Shown here: one piece after another, positions 16,890 through 17,361 of the stretch | Layout of the letters: the number at the start of each line of letters is the position of its first letter | How positions within the stretch are numbered: the first letter of the stretch is position 1 | Assembly: GCA_000827265.1 (NCBI GenBank) | Contig: KN834852.1 | Coordinates: 1-17,361 of the forward strand | Direction of reading: 5' to 3' | Length of the DNA: 17,361 nucleotides | From: Collybiopsis luxurians FD-317 M1 | Lineage: Eukaryota; Basidiomycota; Agaricomycetes; Agaricales; Omphalotaceae | Translations under genes and position numbers: made by a program | Notes under the pieces: generated by a model | Databases searched by the model: none | What the model was told of the DNA's origin: nothing | The model's input: the letters and a program-made list of their open reading frames with translations, nothing else

Positions 16890-17033
16890 TGTGAGGGTGT
16901 TAACAAAGTAACTTTATTATTTCAAACTCCGCTAACTTTAAGTTACTTGGGTAACTTAAGTTAACTTGTCGCGACAAAGTTACTTAAGTTACTTTTTTTC
17001 CCACGCTTGACAGCTAACTTGCCGAGCCTCGGC
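16890..17033. repeat. palindromic AAGTTACTT-type repeat with a 42-bp inverted repeat
   Basis: Around 16890-16995 the words gttaac, aagtaactt and aagttactt recur in both orientations. The core at 16951-16992 is a 42-bp inverted repeat centred on gtcgcgac: the 21-nt arms match at 18 of 21 positions, or nearly perfectly if one base is slipped. A T-tract follows, then a 6-bp GC hairpin gccgag-c-ctcggc at 17021-17033. Such palindromes often form the ends of DNA transposons; here it could be the left end of an element extending beyond the window. Confidence 0.7.
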
Positions 17034-17361
17034 AGAATGTAAGTCTCATTAAAACTTGCTTTTGACATATTACACATGTTTTTATTGTTGTTAAAGCATC
17101 TCTGTTGAAAAATTCTTTGAATCTCAATGTCATATGAGTGACATGGATGAATTAAATGCCCAATATTGCAAGTTTGACTGAATTTGCCTTTGTACCATAA
17201 AGCATGCATAGTGAGCCATCAGCATAAAGTGTCTCTGTGAACATTTCAGTATGCTATTGGTACATTTGATAACACACAGGCCATACTGACATCATATTGG
17301 GTTCATCTTTGAGCTTTGGAATGATTGTCAGTATCCATTGGACATTCAGTAAGTAGTGTAA
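17034..17361. other. AT-rich right edge, no gene assigned
   Basis: About 330 bp with one 82-codon minus-strand ORF (16961-17209) that starts at an internal Met and reads into the palindrome, so it is probably not a gene by itself. Other minus-strand frames have short open patches such as MFTETLYADGSLCML near 17220-17250. This may be the end of a mobile element bounded by the palindrome, but no transposase motif is visible. Confidence 0.4.

Overview
The window looks like a piece of a mushroom-type basidiomycete (Agaricomycete) genome. The pointers are eukaryotic genes cut by many 50-62 nt GT-AG introns, a fungal Ty1/copia-type retroelement, and fragments that read like Agaricomycete Cwc15, kinesin-6, SNF2, CPSF6-like and Yra1/ALY proteins. 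These identifications come from recognising motifs by eye; no database search was possible. No prokaryotic, organellar or viral features were seen.

Layout. 1-400: GTGCGTG-rich repeats flanking an AT-rich core, possibly most of a small non-autonomous element cut by the window edge. 516-671 (-): a 51-codon basic ORF. 707-810: a 21-bp minisatellite. 811-1700: nothing recognisable. 1710-4030 (-): a decayed kinesin-6 (KIF20/MKLP2-like) gene joined head-on at about 4030-4060 to the 5' half of a decayed Cwc15 splicing-factor gene (to 4502). 4720-6298 (-): an unidentified multi-exon gene with one membrane segment, and a further unidentified fragment. 6380-9265 (-): a decayed SNF2-family ATPase. 9266-10289: unassigned. 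10290-12462 (-): a 3'-truncated Copia element with a probable solo LTR of another element (10843-11153) inside it. 13064-14089 (+): a decayed CPSF6-like RRM gene. 14314-15533 (+): a decayed Yra1/ALY mRNA-export factor with a 427-nt intron. 15607-16059 (-): a hypothetical ORF. 16274-16735 (+): a small hypothetical gene with one premature stop. 16890-17033: palindromic AAGTTACTT-type sequence.

The main theme is that nearly every recognisable gene is broken, on both strands. The lesions are single-nucleotide frameshifts, a 21-bp in-frame loss of a kinesin motif, a mutated splice acceptor, an 11-bp duplication in an RRM core, and a striking excess of premature TGA codons, several where the family has arginine. 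The TGA excess fits CGA to TGA (C to T at CpG), as expected from deamination of methylated cytosine or a RIP-like process. The block is best read as a dead or dying chromosomal segment (duplicated block, degenerate haplotype or silenced TE-rich region), not an operon-like functional system. The most interesting items are the Cwc15-kinesin junction with its intact 295-codon chimeric ORF, the coordinated C-to-T nonsense pattern, the long intron in the Yra1 homologue, and the palindromic repeat at the right edge.
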